Assembly: GCA_030683155.1 (NCBI GenBank)
Contig: JAUXMV010000107.1
Coordinates: 25,821-89,820 of the forward strand
Direction of reading: 5' to 3'
Source: Bacteroidales bacterium
Lineage (GTDB): Bacteria > Bacteroidota > Bacteroidia > Bacteroidales > F082
Length of the DNA: 64,000 nucleotides
Shown here: positions 51,631-60,130 of the stretch, piece by piece
How positions within the stretch are numbered: position 1 is the stretch's first letter
How the letters are laid out: each line of letters begins with the position of its first letter
The notes under the pieces: generated by a model
Databases searched by the model: none
What the model saw: only the letters and a program-made list of their open reading frames with translations
Told to the model about the DNA's origin: nothing
Position numbers and translations under genes: made by a program

Positions 51631-54069
51631 TTAATCTGAAATACGCTTCAATTCATCATCTATAGCTGATTTCGCTCGTTTTTTAATTTTTGCTTTTTGG
51701 TTGCCGAAATTATAAGTCACATTAATGCCAACTCTCCGGTTATCAAAAGATCTCACGCCATCGACGATCATTCCACCGTAATTGCTTTTGTAGTAAAAAT
51801 CACTTGAACTTTGTAAAATATCATTTCCGGTAAGCTGAACCAGCAATCGGCGGTCAAAGAAATCTTTCTTGATTCCAAAATTCAGTCCGTAACTTCCTTC
51901 AACATTCACTGAGCCTCTCCAAACCCATGGCCCCCAAATATTGAAGGTGACTTCCATTGCCACACCGCCCGGAAGGCGCATATTATTTTGCATTCTCAGA
52001 CTGCTTTGGGTTGATTTCAGGTCAATTTTGGTACCTTCAAGATCGCCTTTAAAGGTGGAATAGTTGAAAATGAAAAATGATGAAAGTTCCCACCATTTTA
52101 AGATCTGAAGTGGGTAGCTTACAGACAAACCATTTGTTGTGGATTTGTCCATGTTCCGTGGGATTAAAATATTTCCCTTTTCTTCAGAAATTTCAAAAAT
52201 CGTTGCAAAGAAATCGCGTGTGATGCTGTAATTGTTTGCAATGATCAGCTTTCGTTTCAGGGAGTAGGTGAGCTGGTAATTGGTAATGTAATTAGGTTTT
52301 AGAAACGGATTGCCTTTCCATGACGACAGCTCACTCATTCGTGATTCAAATGGATTCAAATCCTGATAGTTGGGTCGTGTGATGCGTTTGCCAAAACTTG
52401 CACTGATGACACTGTTTTTCTTATCATCAAAAGAGATACTAATGTTTGGAAAGTAATCCATATAATTTCTGGCGACTTCGTTGTCCTCTGTTGGTATTTC
52501 ACTTTCCAGGCGACCCAGTGAGGAGGTGTTTTCCATCCTTAAGCCTGCGTTTATGGTGATTTTATCGGTAGGTTTTGAGTTAACAATAAAGTAGAGTGCG
52601 GCAATTTTTTCAAGATAGGTGAAATCGTTGCTTTTGTTGATATCGAAGATTGGAAGATCGTTTTGAATATTGTAAAATTCCAGTTGGTTATTGGTGGAAA
52701 TGTAAGAATATTTTGCTCCTGCAGAAAGCGTGAAGTTTTTCAGTTTTTTCTCAAAATCGAACAGCGCCGATCTCAGATCAATGGCTGTCATTGCATCATA
52801 TTCACTATTGAAAGACCTTAAAATACTACCGCTGCTGGCGTCGAGGTAGTCATTCGGCTGAAATGTATTTTTATTTCCTGAATAGTTTCCTATACTGAGG
52901 TCAACCGAAAAATTCGAGGATTTATTTGGTACAAAGCGGTAATTGATATTCAGATTATAGTTTTCTGTTGGCATTTTGTCAAGCACTTCAGCCCTTAATA
53001 TTTCACCAAAACCGATATCCGATTCATCGAAAATACCAGTTGTTGAAAATAGTTTATTGTCTCTTTTGTTGATGAAGACTCTTCCATCAACGCTTAAAGT
53101 TTGCTTTGATGAAAGCGTGTAATCAAGTCCGCCGGAAAAACTAAATCCTTTTCTGGAATTCAATCCATCCGATTTTTTATTCAAAAGGAAACCGCTTTGC
53201 AATGCCGTCTCCCTGAAATCATCCTGCCAGTTATCAAGAGAAGTATTGATATTCGTGTAAAGATTAATTTTTTCAGCACTGTAATTTAAGGTTGTTCCAA
53301 CACTCCCTTTTGCATAAATACCCTGAGAAAAGTTTCCGGTCAGATTGCCATTAAACCCAAGATTAACATTCTTTTTTAAGACAATATTGATGATACCGCC
53401 AGTTCCTTCTGCATCATATTTTGCCGAAGGGTTTGTTATAATTTCAACATAATCAATGTTATCCGAACGCATACTTTCAAGGAAGTTGCTCAAATCATTG
53501 CCAGAAAGCCTTGAAGGTCTGCCGTTGATAAAAACCTGTACACCCGATTTTCCCTGAAGAATGATATTCTTGTCCATATCGACAATAACGCCGGGCGCTT
53601 TGCCAAGCATCTCAAGCCCATTATTTCCGGATGCATTGATGCTGCTGGAAACATTATAGACCATTTTGTCGGCATGAACTTCCAGAACGGCTTTTCGGGC
53701 AGTCACTACTACTTCATTCAATTGATTGATACTTGTTTTCAGGTTGATTCTGTCTAAAAGGATTTTTTCATTTTTCCTGATTGTCACAGCCTGAGACATA
53801 TAAGTTTGAAATTCAATGTTCCGGACCAGAACAAAATAGGTGCCTTGCTCAATATTGTCAAAAACGAACGAACCGTCATCCTGGCTAAAAGCACCTTTCA
53901 TAAAAACTGAATCCTGGTTTAACAGAATCACTGTTGAATACATCGCCGGAGTATTTTCAGGCGAGAAAATGAATCCCTTTATTTGTGTTTCATTTTGCTG
54001 TCCGAGAGCCAGATTACTGAAGCTGGTAAATAGAATGATGAGTATAAATAAGTATTGATTTGATTTCAT
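51631..54069 (-). CDS. TonB-dependent-receptor-like outer-membrane barrel protein
   Basis: This 812-residue protein has a signal peptide (to about 23), a carboxypeptidase-regulatory-like domain (about 28-112), a plug-like domain (about 120-225) with GKAPGVIVDMDKNIILQGKS and DYVEIITNPSAKYDAEGTGG, and a C-terminal beta barrel of the OMP_b-brl_3 type through to the end. It lacks a visible TonB box of the SusC kind, and no SusD partner is encoded nearby. It is encoded between a secreted peroxiredoxin (33 bp upstream) and an HTCS (29 bp downstream), so the three seem to be one unit in which the HTCS may sense the imported or surface ligand. Confidence 0.88.
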   Translation of the reverse strand: MKSNQYLFILIILFTSFSNLALGQQNETQIKGFIFSPENTPAMYSTVILLNQDSVFMKGAFSQDDGSFVFDNIEQGTYFVLVRNIEFQTYMSQAVTIRKNEKILLDRINLKTSINQLNEVVVTARKAVLEVHADKMVYNVSSSINASGNNGLEMLGKAPGVIVDMDKNIILQGKSGVQVFINGRPSRLSGNDLSNFLESMRSDNIDYVEIITNPSAKYDAEGTGGIINIVLKKNVNLGFNGNLTGNFSQGIYAKGSVGTTLNYSAEKINLYTNINTSLDNWQDDFRETALQSGFLLNKKSDGLNSRKGFSFSGGLDYTLSSKQTLSVDGRVFINKRDNKLFSTTGIFDESDIGFGEILRAEVLDKMPTENYNLNINYRFVPNKSSNFSVDLSIGNYSGNKNTFQPNDYLDASSGSILRSFNSEYDAMTAIDLRSALFDFEKKLKNFTLSAGAKYSYISTNNQLEFYNIQNDLPIFDINKSNDFTYLEKIAALYFIVNSKPTDKITINAGLRMENTSSLGRLESEIPTEDNEVARNYMDYFPNISISFDDKKNSVISASFGKRITRPNYQDLNPFESRMSELSSWKGNPFLKPNYITNYQLTYSLKRKLIIANNYSITRDFFATIFEISEEKGNILIPRNMDKSTTNGLSVSYPLQILKWWELSSFFIFNYSTFKGDLEGTKIDLKSTQSSLRMQNNMRLPGGVAMEVTFNIWGPWVWRGSVNVEGSYGLNFGIKKDFFDRRLLVQLTGNDILQSSSDFYYKSNYGGMIVDGVRSFDNRRVGINVTYNFGNQKAKIKKRAKSAIDDELKRISD

Positions 54070-54102
54070 AAATAATTATAGTCGAGATAGTTGAATATTT
54101 AT

Positions 54103-54834
54103 TCATTTGTTTTTTTTGAAAATCATGTACCAGTTCAGGTAATAGATTTTCGGATTAGGCTTTTTTAATTCTTCCTTGTCTTCCTTTGAAAGGAAAGGAA
54201 TCATTACATCGTCGCCGGGTTGCCAGTTGGATGGAATGACGATATCATTGTTGGCGTAATGCATTTGCAAAGCCTTCAAAACCCTCAAAATTTCTTCAGA
54301 ATTTCTACCCACTTCGTTGGGATAGAATTGAAAGGCTCTGACCTTGTTTTCAGGATCTACAAAGAAAACCCCTCTTACACTCTGCCCGATATTTGATTTG
54401 GAATCAAGCATGCCATAAGCGTTCGAAATGGCATATGAACTGTCAACTACAAGTGGAAATTTGATTTTCATTTTGCCCAAGCCTTTATAATCAACCTCTT
54501 CCAGATCTTTTTTCCAGCTTTGATGAGAGACAAGTCTGTCGACGGAAATCACAATTATCTGGGTGTTTAGACTAATGAATTCATCCTGAAGTCTGGCAAG
54601 TTCCAAAACCTCAGAAGAGCAAACCGGCGTAAAATCACGCGGATGTGCAAAAAGTATCTTCCACGATGTGCCAAAATCTTCCGGAAAAACAATAGCACCA
54701 TTGGTTGATGGCGCTTTAAACGATGGGGCATTGGAGCCAATAAGCGGAATCCGCTGACTTTCATGTTTTTGGGAAAACAATGTGTTTGCTGCTAAAATCA
54801 ATAGCATTAATAGAAACAAGTTTTTTTTCTTCAT
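54103..54834 (-). CDS. secreted 1-Cys peroxiredoxin (Prx6-like)
   Basis: This 243-residue protein has a signal peptide (MKKKNLFLLMLLILAANTLF, cleaved near SQ). The AhpC/TSA domain has the peroxidatic site DFTPVCSSE and the conserved Arg in GQSVRGVFFVDPENKVRAF. The C-terminal 1-cysPrx region contains PSNWQPGDDVMIP. The catalytic cysteine is the only cysteine, so it cannot form an internal disulfide and needs an external reductant. Export is unusual for this normally cytosolic family. An in-frame ATG 66 bp upstream would precede the signal peptide with an unlikely extension, so 54834 was chosen. Confidence 0.88.
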   Translation of the reverse strand: MKKKNLFLLMLLILAANTLFSQKHESQRIPLIGSNAPSFKAPSTNGAIVFPEDFGTSWKILFAHPRDFTPVCSSEVLELARLQDEFISLNTQIIVISVDRLVSHQSWKKDLEEVDYKGLGKMKIKFPLVVDSSYAISNAYGMLDSKSNIGQSVRGVFFVDPENKVRAFQFYPNEVGRNSEEILRVLKALQMHYANNDIVIPSNWQPGDDVMIPFLSKEDKEELKKPNPKIYYLNWYMIFKKNK

Positions 54835-54938
54835 TTTAAATCTGAGAGATTTGTTGTTGGAAATCAAAATTTTTATTGAATTTTCTTTAATAAATTGCAA
54901 TCTGGCTTTTAAAGAAAAGGCACATTTGCCTCTTCTTT

Positions 54939-55880
54939 TTATGACTTACTAAATTCAGTCAATGGAACAATAGCCGGATTAAACGCTATTCCTAAATCTT
55001 GTTTTGCAGCATCATTTTTATAAACCATGCGTGCATTTCCATTTAGTTTTTCACTATTCAGCATCGCGATAATATCAGAGACTTTCCAGCTTTCGCTGCT
55101 TAATAAATAATTTTTGCCGTGTAAGCCTTTCTTCGTGGAGGCACTGAAAATCGCGTCTGCAACGTCTTTCACATCTACTAAAGCGAATTCAACATCATTA
55201 TCATAAATCATTTGAATAAAAGGATTAGGAGCTATTTTATTTTTGAATAAAAACTGTAAGCCAGAAGAAGTTGAATCATTTCTGTTGGATAATGATTTCC
55301 CCATCACTCCGGTAGGAGAAACACTTGTTATCTCAAAAACAGTATCCGAATTTTCTCGAATAAATTTTTCAACTGTTTGGTTTGCAATAAATTTGGCTTG
55401 GGCGTAAGGATGGCTTTCTTCACTCATAAAAGGCGTATCGCTTTCGTCAAATGATTCATCAGGATTTTTATTACCGGCAGGCAGGGGAAAGTTTGTATTG
55501 TACGCTCCAACAGATGCGATAAAAACCACCTTTTTTATATTGGGAGTTTCATTGATAACTTCAAGAAAGTTTTCAGTTCCTTTAATTGTTGGGTCAAATA
55601 ATTCAGTTTTCGGATCTTTTACATCCAACTGAAAAGGAGTTCCACCGTGAATGACAATATCACAGCCATTGACAAACCCTTTCAATTGATCCTTATTTTC
55701 AACATTTAAAGCAACAATATGCAAATGTTCTGCATTGGGTAACGATTTCAAATGAGTATATTTTTCGGTTTTATCAATTTCTGTTGCAGAAACTCTTACC
55801 TTAAAGCCTTCCTGTAAAAATTTCTTTGTTACATGACTTCCAATAAAGCCTGAGCCACCAATAATGCCAACTGTTTTCAT
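54939..55880 (-). CDS. NAD-dependent epimerase/dehydratase family (extended SDR) protein
   Basis: This 313-residue cytosolic oxidoreductase has the nucleotide-binding GGSGFIGSH at the start, an Asp at the acidic edge (KVRVSATEID), and the catalytic Tyr/Lys in HPYAQAKFIAN. The middle resembles dihydroflavonol-4-reductase-like SDRs (VIHGGTPFQL, VVFIASVGAYN, SPTGVMG). Substrate is unknown. Its promoter element lies about 45 bp upstream. About 100 bp separates it from the peroxiredoxin, so co-transcription is possible. Confidence 0.85.
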   Translation of the reverse strand: MKTVGIIGGSGFIGSHVTKKFLQEGFKVRVSATEIDKTEKYTHLKSLPNAEHLHIVALNVENKDQLKGFVNGCDIVIHGGTPFQLDVKDPKTELFDPTIKGTENFLEVINETPNIKKVVFIASVGAYNTNFPLPAGNKNPDESFDESDTPFMSEESHPYAQAKFIANQTVEKFIRENSDTVFEITSVSPTGVMGKSLSNRNDSTSSGLQFLFKNKIAPNPFIQMIYDNDVEFALVDVKDVADAIFSASTKKGLHGKNYLLSSESWKVSDIIAMLNSEKLNGNARMVYKNDAAKQDLGIAFNPAIVPLTEFSKS

Positions 55881-55921
55881 AAAGTATTGATTTTATTAAA
55901 ATTAGAATGTAAGAATTTTTG

Positions 55922-55929
55922 CAAACCTA
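55922..55929 (-). promoter_or_regulatory. candidate -7 element (TAGGTTTG)
   Basis: An exact TAnnTTTG match on the minus strand lies about 42 bp before the SDR start codon. Confidence 0.35.
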
Positions 55930-56621
55930 CAGCAATCAAAATAAGAAGTCTTGCACTTTTCGCGCAATTACTTGGACTTTTTTGACAGTTTTGAATTAAA
56001 TCGTCTTTTTTTGGAGTTTGTAAAGTTTATAGAGTTGGAAAGTTCATAAAGTTGAAAGTTAGGATGTTGGTTAGTGGCATATTCGGAATTGCTTTTTGAT
56101 TGAAGTATTGGTTGGATAGGGATTTCGGTTAAAATTTTAGCATAGTTTTTTATTATCCGCTGCAATTGATGAGCAAGGATTTGAATAACCTGCGGTTATT
56201 TTTTGAATCAGGAATTTATTAATTCTAGAAAATCTTCTTGCAGTCTAATGGATATACAAGACAGGTTGTGTTACTGAAGGGGTTGAATTTCTTCCTTCAT
56301 TTAATACCAAAGTGAATTATAAATGAATCCAATAGCTGTAATGGTGTAATGCCGATGGATAGAAATGTTAGGCCAATTGAGTGAGCGAAAATTGGACTAT
56401 TACATTTCTCCTTTCGGTATAAACTGTCAAAAATGGATTTATGGACATATCCATTAGAGGAAAAAGATTCAAAGATTCAGGAATCGAGAATTCAACAATT
56501 CCTTAGTTCCTCGATTCCGAATATCCTGGAATTCAGATTATGGAATAGCGTATGGGCATTTGCCCTACATTGAAGTACAAAATGACTGATTACTTTTTAT
56601 TTGTTGAAGCTGTTTCAGTCG
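55930..56621. other. long non-coding interval with degenerate repeats
   Basis: About 700 bp without a credible gene. It contains a run of AAAGTT words (56020-56065), an inverted repeat of GGAATCGAG (in 56480-56490) with CTCGATTCC (near 56510-56520), and other phrases built from GATTC and GAATTC around 56465-56535. These look like remnants of short intergenic repeats. A 65-codon minus-strand frame at 55968-56165 has no similarity to a known protein and is low in complexity. Confidence 0.5.
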
Positions 56622-59120
56622 CTACATCGCAGGTTTTACAATACCATTAGTCACATTAACAGTAAAAGCATCGCTGAATGCCCCGCTTCGCACCTTAACC
56701 GCTGTTTTTTTAGCTGAATCAAGGCTGTTTTCACAACCTACTACATATCTGTACCAGTTTCCATCATAATATTCTCGGGGCAATAGATCTACCTTAAGCC
56801 TCAATTCTTCAATGTTTAAAGGTTTCTTTGAGGCTCTTATTTGAACACCAAAGCAATTGCTTTCTTCAGAAGAAGAGTTATTTTGTTTTGAATTAGCTGC
56901 ATCTTTTAAAACGTTGTTTTGGTTATTTGTTTCAGAAGAAGGCTCTGTCACTACTTTTTCAACTTTTGAATTTGTTAAGATCGCTTCATTTCTTAGATTT
57001 ATTGTTGTGTCAGTGGCTGGTTTTGCGATTTGATTTGAAGTGTCTTCACTGTTCGATGATGGTGCAGTAGCACAAGAATTGAAAAAGCCTTCAGGGAGCA
57101 CATTGACCATTATTTCATCGCCATCTTTTAATAAAGATAATAATTCGATGTTGCTTGGGGAAGATCCTTCAATGCTTAAAATTTTAAATTCGGTGCGACG
57201 GTTTGCCTGGTGTTCTGCATCAGTACACTGGACTCCATCTGAACATCTGTTGGTAAGTTTCGATTCGCCGTAGCCGCGTGCAAACAAACGATTGGCACTA
57301 ATACCTTGATTGATAATATAATATACAGCAGATTCTGCACGGTTTTGTGATAGTCTGAAATTATACAAATTCGTTCCTCTGCTGTCAGTATGAGAGCTTA
57401 ATTCTATTGTTATAGGATTTTCATTCATTATTTGAACAAGTTTGTTAAGCTCAACAGCAGCATCAGGGCGGATTTCCCATTTGTCAAAATCATAGTAAAT
57501 GTTGTCAATTCTGAATATCCTGTCCACTTCAAGTTTGTCAAGTAACAGTGCTCTGGGAAGCGATAAGTTCATCGCAGTATCGTTTTCAGTAAAACGGAAT
57601 TGGACGCAATCTTGAATGAAGTTTTTCTTTGTGCCTTTTGCAAGATAAACAACGTCTTTGTCAATAGGTGTTTTGAAATTACCTGTTGAATCTGTTTTAA
57701 GAACCTTTACCTTATTTGTTTTTGTATTGAGCAGGAAAACCATTGCATTTTCGATTGGTTTGAGTGTCTGTTTGTCCTTTACAAATCCTGATAATTGTGG
57801 AATGTTAAGCTTTGGTTCCTTTGCAGCGATAAGTTGTTCCTTGAATCCTCTAAAAGCATAAATATCATCCGACCCAAGTCCTCCAGGTCTGGAAGAGCTG
57901 AAAAACCCGGAGACAAGATCACTATTAAAGATTAGACCGAAATCATCATAAGAGGAATTAAATGGCTTGTATAAGTTTTCGGGGATTGAAGTTTTTCCTT
58001 CTTTTGTAAAACTGGTTCTGAAGATGTCTAACCCTCCGTATCCGGGCAGCCCATCAGACGAAAAAAACAATAACGAATCATTTGCAAGATAAGGGAACAC
58101 TTCGTTGCCAAATGTATTTATATTAGGGCCGAAGTTAATTGGACTGCTCCATTTTCCATTTTCCCAGTTGCAGTAGTATAGGTCCATCCCGCCATTGCCT
58201 CCTGGCATGTCAGATGAAAAAATGATTTTACTAAGGTCAGAAGTAAGAACCGGATGCGCTACTGAATACGTATCACTATTTAGAAAGAAAGGAACAAACT
58301 TTTGTTTTTCAGAACTATTCATTTCTGCCTGATAGACTTTGAGACGGTTTGTCATAATACTTCCTTTTCTCCGATTGGCTTTTCTTAATTTAGTGCGTGT
58401 AACAAAAACTTGATCGCCATTTTTTGAGAAAAAGGCAGGACCATCGTGCGTCATCTGGTTTTTGTATCCGGGAACATCCATATTTCCAAGTATTTCATTC
58501 CAAAAGTCGTTGTAAAAGAGTGGCTCAGCATAATATAGGTTTACGAAATTTCGGTTTGTCCAGCTAAATCTTTCAGCTTCTGAGGCTTGTTTAATTCTAT
58601 CAGAGGCATAAACGATTCCATTTTTATAGAATACCGGACTAAAATCTGACGCCGTGGAATTGATTGGTTCAGCATTTTTGACTTCAATCTGCTGGGCATA
58701 TTTTTCCCATTCCTGCACCAATGTACAATATTCAGCAAATTTACTTCCCCGAATATCAGAAGGCACTAATCGAGCGTATTTTTTGAAGGCATCAGCGGCT
58801 TTGTCATATTGTCCGGAGCTTCGAAGTGCTTGTCCCAAATAGTAATAATTAATTGATTCATTATCATTATATTGGACAGCTTTCTGATACCAAACAATAG
58901 CGTTTTTTACATCATTAGTTATTCTGTAACAATCGGCTAAACGAGCTGTTGCTTCTTTCCTATGTGCTTCGTTTTTGCTTTGAACAGCTTTTTCGTACAG
59001 TGGAATCGCTTTTGCGAATCTATACAGTTCAAATTGTTTGTTTGCACGGCGCAACTGGCCATAGATTGGAGAGCTGATAATTAATGCCAGCAAAACAATT
59101 ATTAAGTTTACAGTTTTCAT
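56622..59120 (-). CDS. TPR-PD40-OmpA family envelope protein with SPOR-like tail
   Basis: This 832-residue protein has a signal peptide (to about 21), TPR-like helices (about 28-130, with YYYLGQALRSSGQYDKAADA), a PD40 beta-propeller (about 170-435; IIFSSDMPGGNGGMDLYY, LLFFSSDGLPGYGGLDIF) and a carboxypeptidase-regulatory-like domain (about 445-520). An OmpA peptidoglycan-binding domain (about 545-655; SSHTDSRGTNLYNFRLSQNR) follows, then a Ser/Thr/Asn-rich linker and a C-terminal SPOR-like segment (about 755-825; GNWYRYVVGCENSLDSAKK). This layout is that of PorE-type proteins, which tie T9SS surface machinery to peptidoglycan. It is 71 bp downstream of the PorP/SprF gene. Confidence 0.92.
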   Translation of the reverse strand: MKTVNLIIVLLALIISSPIYGQLRRANKQFELYRFAKAIPLYEKAVQSKNEAHRKEATARLADCYRITNDVKNAIVWYQKAVQYNDNESINYYYLGQALRSSGQYDKAADAFKKYARLVPSDIRGSKFAEYCTLVQEWEKYAQQIEVKNAEPINSTASDFSPVFYKNGIVYASDRIKQASEAERFSWTNRNFVNLYYAEPLFYNDFWNEILGNMDVPGYKNQMTHDGPAFFSKNGDQVFVTRTKLRKANRRKGSIMTNRLKVYQAEMNSSEKQKFVPFFLNSDTYSVAHPVLTSDLSKIIFSSDMPGGNGGMDLYYCNWENGKWSSPINFGPNINTFGNEVFPYLANDSLLFFSSDGLPGYGGLDIFRTSFTKEGKTSIPENLYKPFNSSYDDFGLIFNSDLVSGFFSSSRPGGLGSDDIYAFRGFKEQLIAAKEPKLNIPQLSGFVKDKQTLKPIENAMVFLLNTKTNKVKVLKTDSTGNFKTPIDKDVVYLAKGTKKNFIQDCVQFRFTENDTAMNLSLPRALLLDKLEVDRIFRIDNIYYDFDKWEIRPDAAVELNKLVQIMNENPITIELSSHTDSRGTNLYNFRLSQNRAESAVYYIINQGISANRLFARGYGESKLTNRCSDGVQCTDAEHQANRRTEFKILSIEGSSPSNIELLSLLKDGDEIMVNVLPEGFFNSCATAPSSNSEDTSNQIAKPATDTTINLRNEAILTNSKVEKVVTEPSSETNNQNNVLKDAANSKQNNSSSEESNCFGVQIRASKKPLNIEELRLKVDLLPREYYDGNWYRYVVGCENSLDSAKKTAVKVRSGAFSDAFTVNVTNGIVKPAM

Positions 59121-59191
59121 ACTATTATCTTTTATGCATTAATGCAAAAACGCTTAATTTATTTAGCTCTTACTATTATTCAATTGTTTAT

Positions 59192-60109
59192 TTAGAAGAA
59201 ATATCTTGGAGTTAACATTCTTGATTGAAATAGTTCGATGTCAAGTCCCAGTCGAATTTCGTGTGAGCCTTTATTATGCGGCTGCAGCTCATTAAGATAC
59301 ATGTCAAAAGAGTACCCAACTCTTAGTTTTTCGGTGATTCTGAACTCAGTTAGGAATATGATTGCCTTTTCTGTTCTGTATGACATTCCGATCCAAAACT
59401 GATCGTTAAACACTAAACTTACATTGGCATCGAGTTGTAATGGTGCGTTTTTAACAAATTTAGCCATGAAAGATGGCCTTAGACTTACATACTCCGAAAT
59501 TGGGATTGCAACACCGGCCATGCCATAGAAATGCCTCATCAACCGAGTATATGTGCTTGTGCCATTTACCATTACATAGCCATACTCATTTTGAAAAAGC
59601 TGTTTGGACGATAATCCGATGAAGAATTTGTTTGAGTAATAATATATTCCAAAATTGGCATCAGGAGTATATCTTTGAACATATGCCTGATCGAAAGTGA
59701 AATCTGGCTCAAGCGTATTTACTTTCGATCTATCATAAACAAAACTTTTAAAACCAAATTGTAATCCAAACGATAGTTTACTGTTAGGAAATAAAATTCT
59801 GTAGGCATATGATCCCATCAAACCCTGATTAATTGTTGGGCCTAAAACATCCCTGTATGCATACAATCCAACACCAACTTTGTTGTTTGGTAAGGCAGTA
59901 TGTGCCCCGAAAGTAAATGTTCGGGGAGCTCCTTCTATGCCAACCCATTGAAACCTGTCGAGGGCATCAATACTCAAAACCTCCTTGCTGCCGGCGTAAC
60001 CGGGATTTAAAAGAAGTTTGTTAAACATATACTGACTAAATAAGGGGTCTTGCTGCGCGTATGCAGTCATACCCATTAATAAAGCGGCGAATAAGATGAT
60101 CTTTTTCAT
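59192..60109 (-). CDS. PorP/SprF family type IX secretion system membrane protein
   Basis: This 305-residue protein has a signal peptide (to about 19, TAYAQ), followed by the family opening QDPLFSQYMFNKLLLNPGYAGS and a beta-barrel body ending YFF. PorP/SprF proteins sit in the outer membrane and are needed to export and anchor partner proteins that carry a gliding-motility (type B) C-terminal domain. Such a partner is encoded 21 bp upstream, and the OmpA-type protein is encoded just downstream, making a three-gene unit. Confidence 0.96.
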   Translation of the reverse strand: MKKIILFAALLMGMTAYAQQDPLFSQYMFNKLLLNPGYAGSKEVLSIDALDRFQWVGIEGAPRTFTFGAHTALPNNKVGVGLYAYRDVLGPTINQGLMGSYAYRILFPNSKLSFGLQFGFKSFVYDRSKVNTLEPDFTFDQAYVQRYTPDANFGIYYYSNKFFIGLSSKQLFQNEYGYVMVNGTSTYTRLMRHFYGMAGVAIPISEYVSLRPSFMAKFVKNAPLQLDANVSLVFNDQFWIGMSYRTEKAIIFLTEFRITEKLRVGYSFDMYLNELQPHNKGSHEIRLGLDIELFQSRMLTPRYFF

Positions 60110-60130
60110 ATAACTTGCTTTTCGCTGTTA

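Noticed and set aside
55968..56165. 65-codon minus-strand frame
   Set aside because: Low-complexity Asn/Lys/Ser-rich sequence within repeat-rich non-coding DNA.
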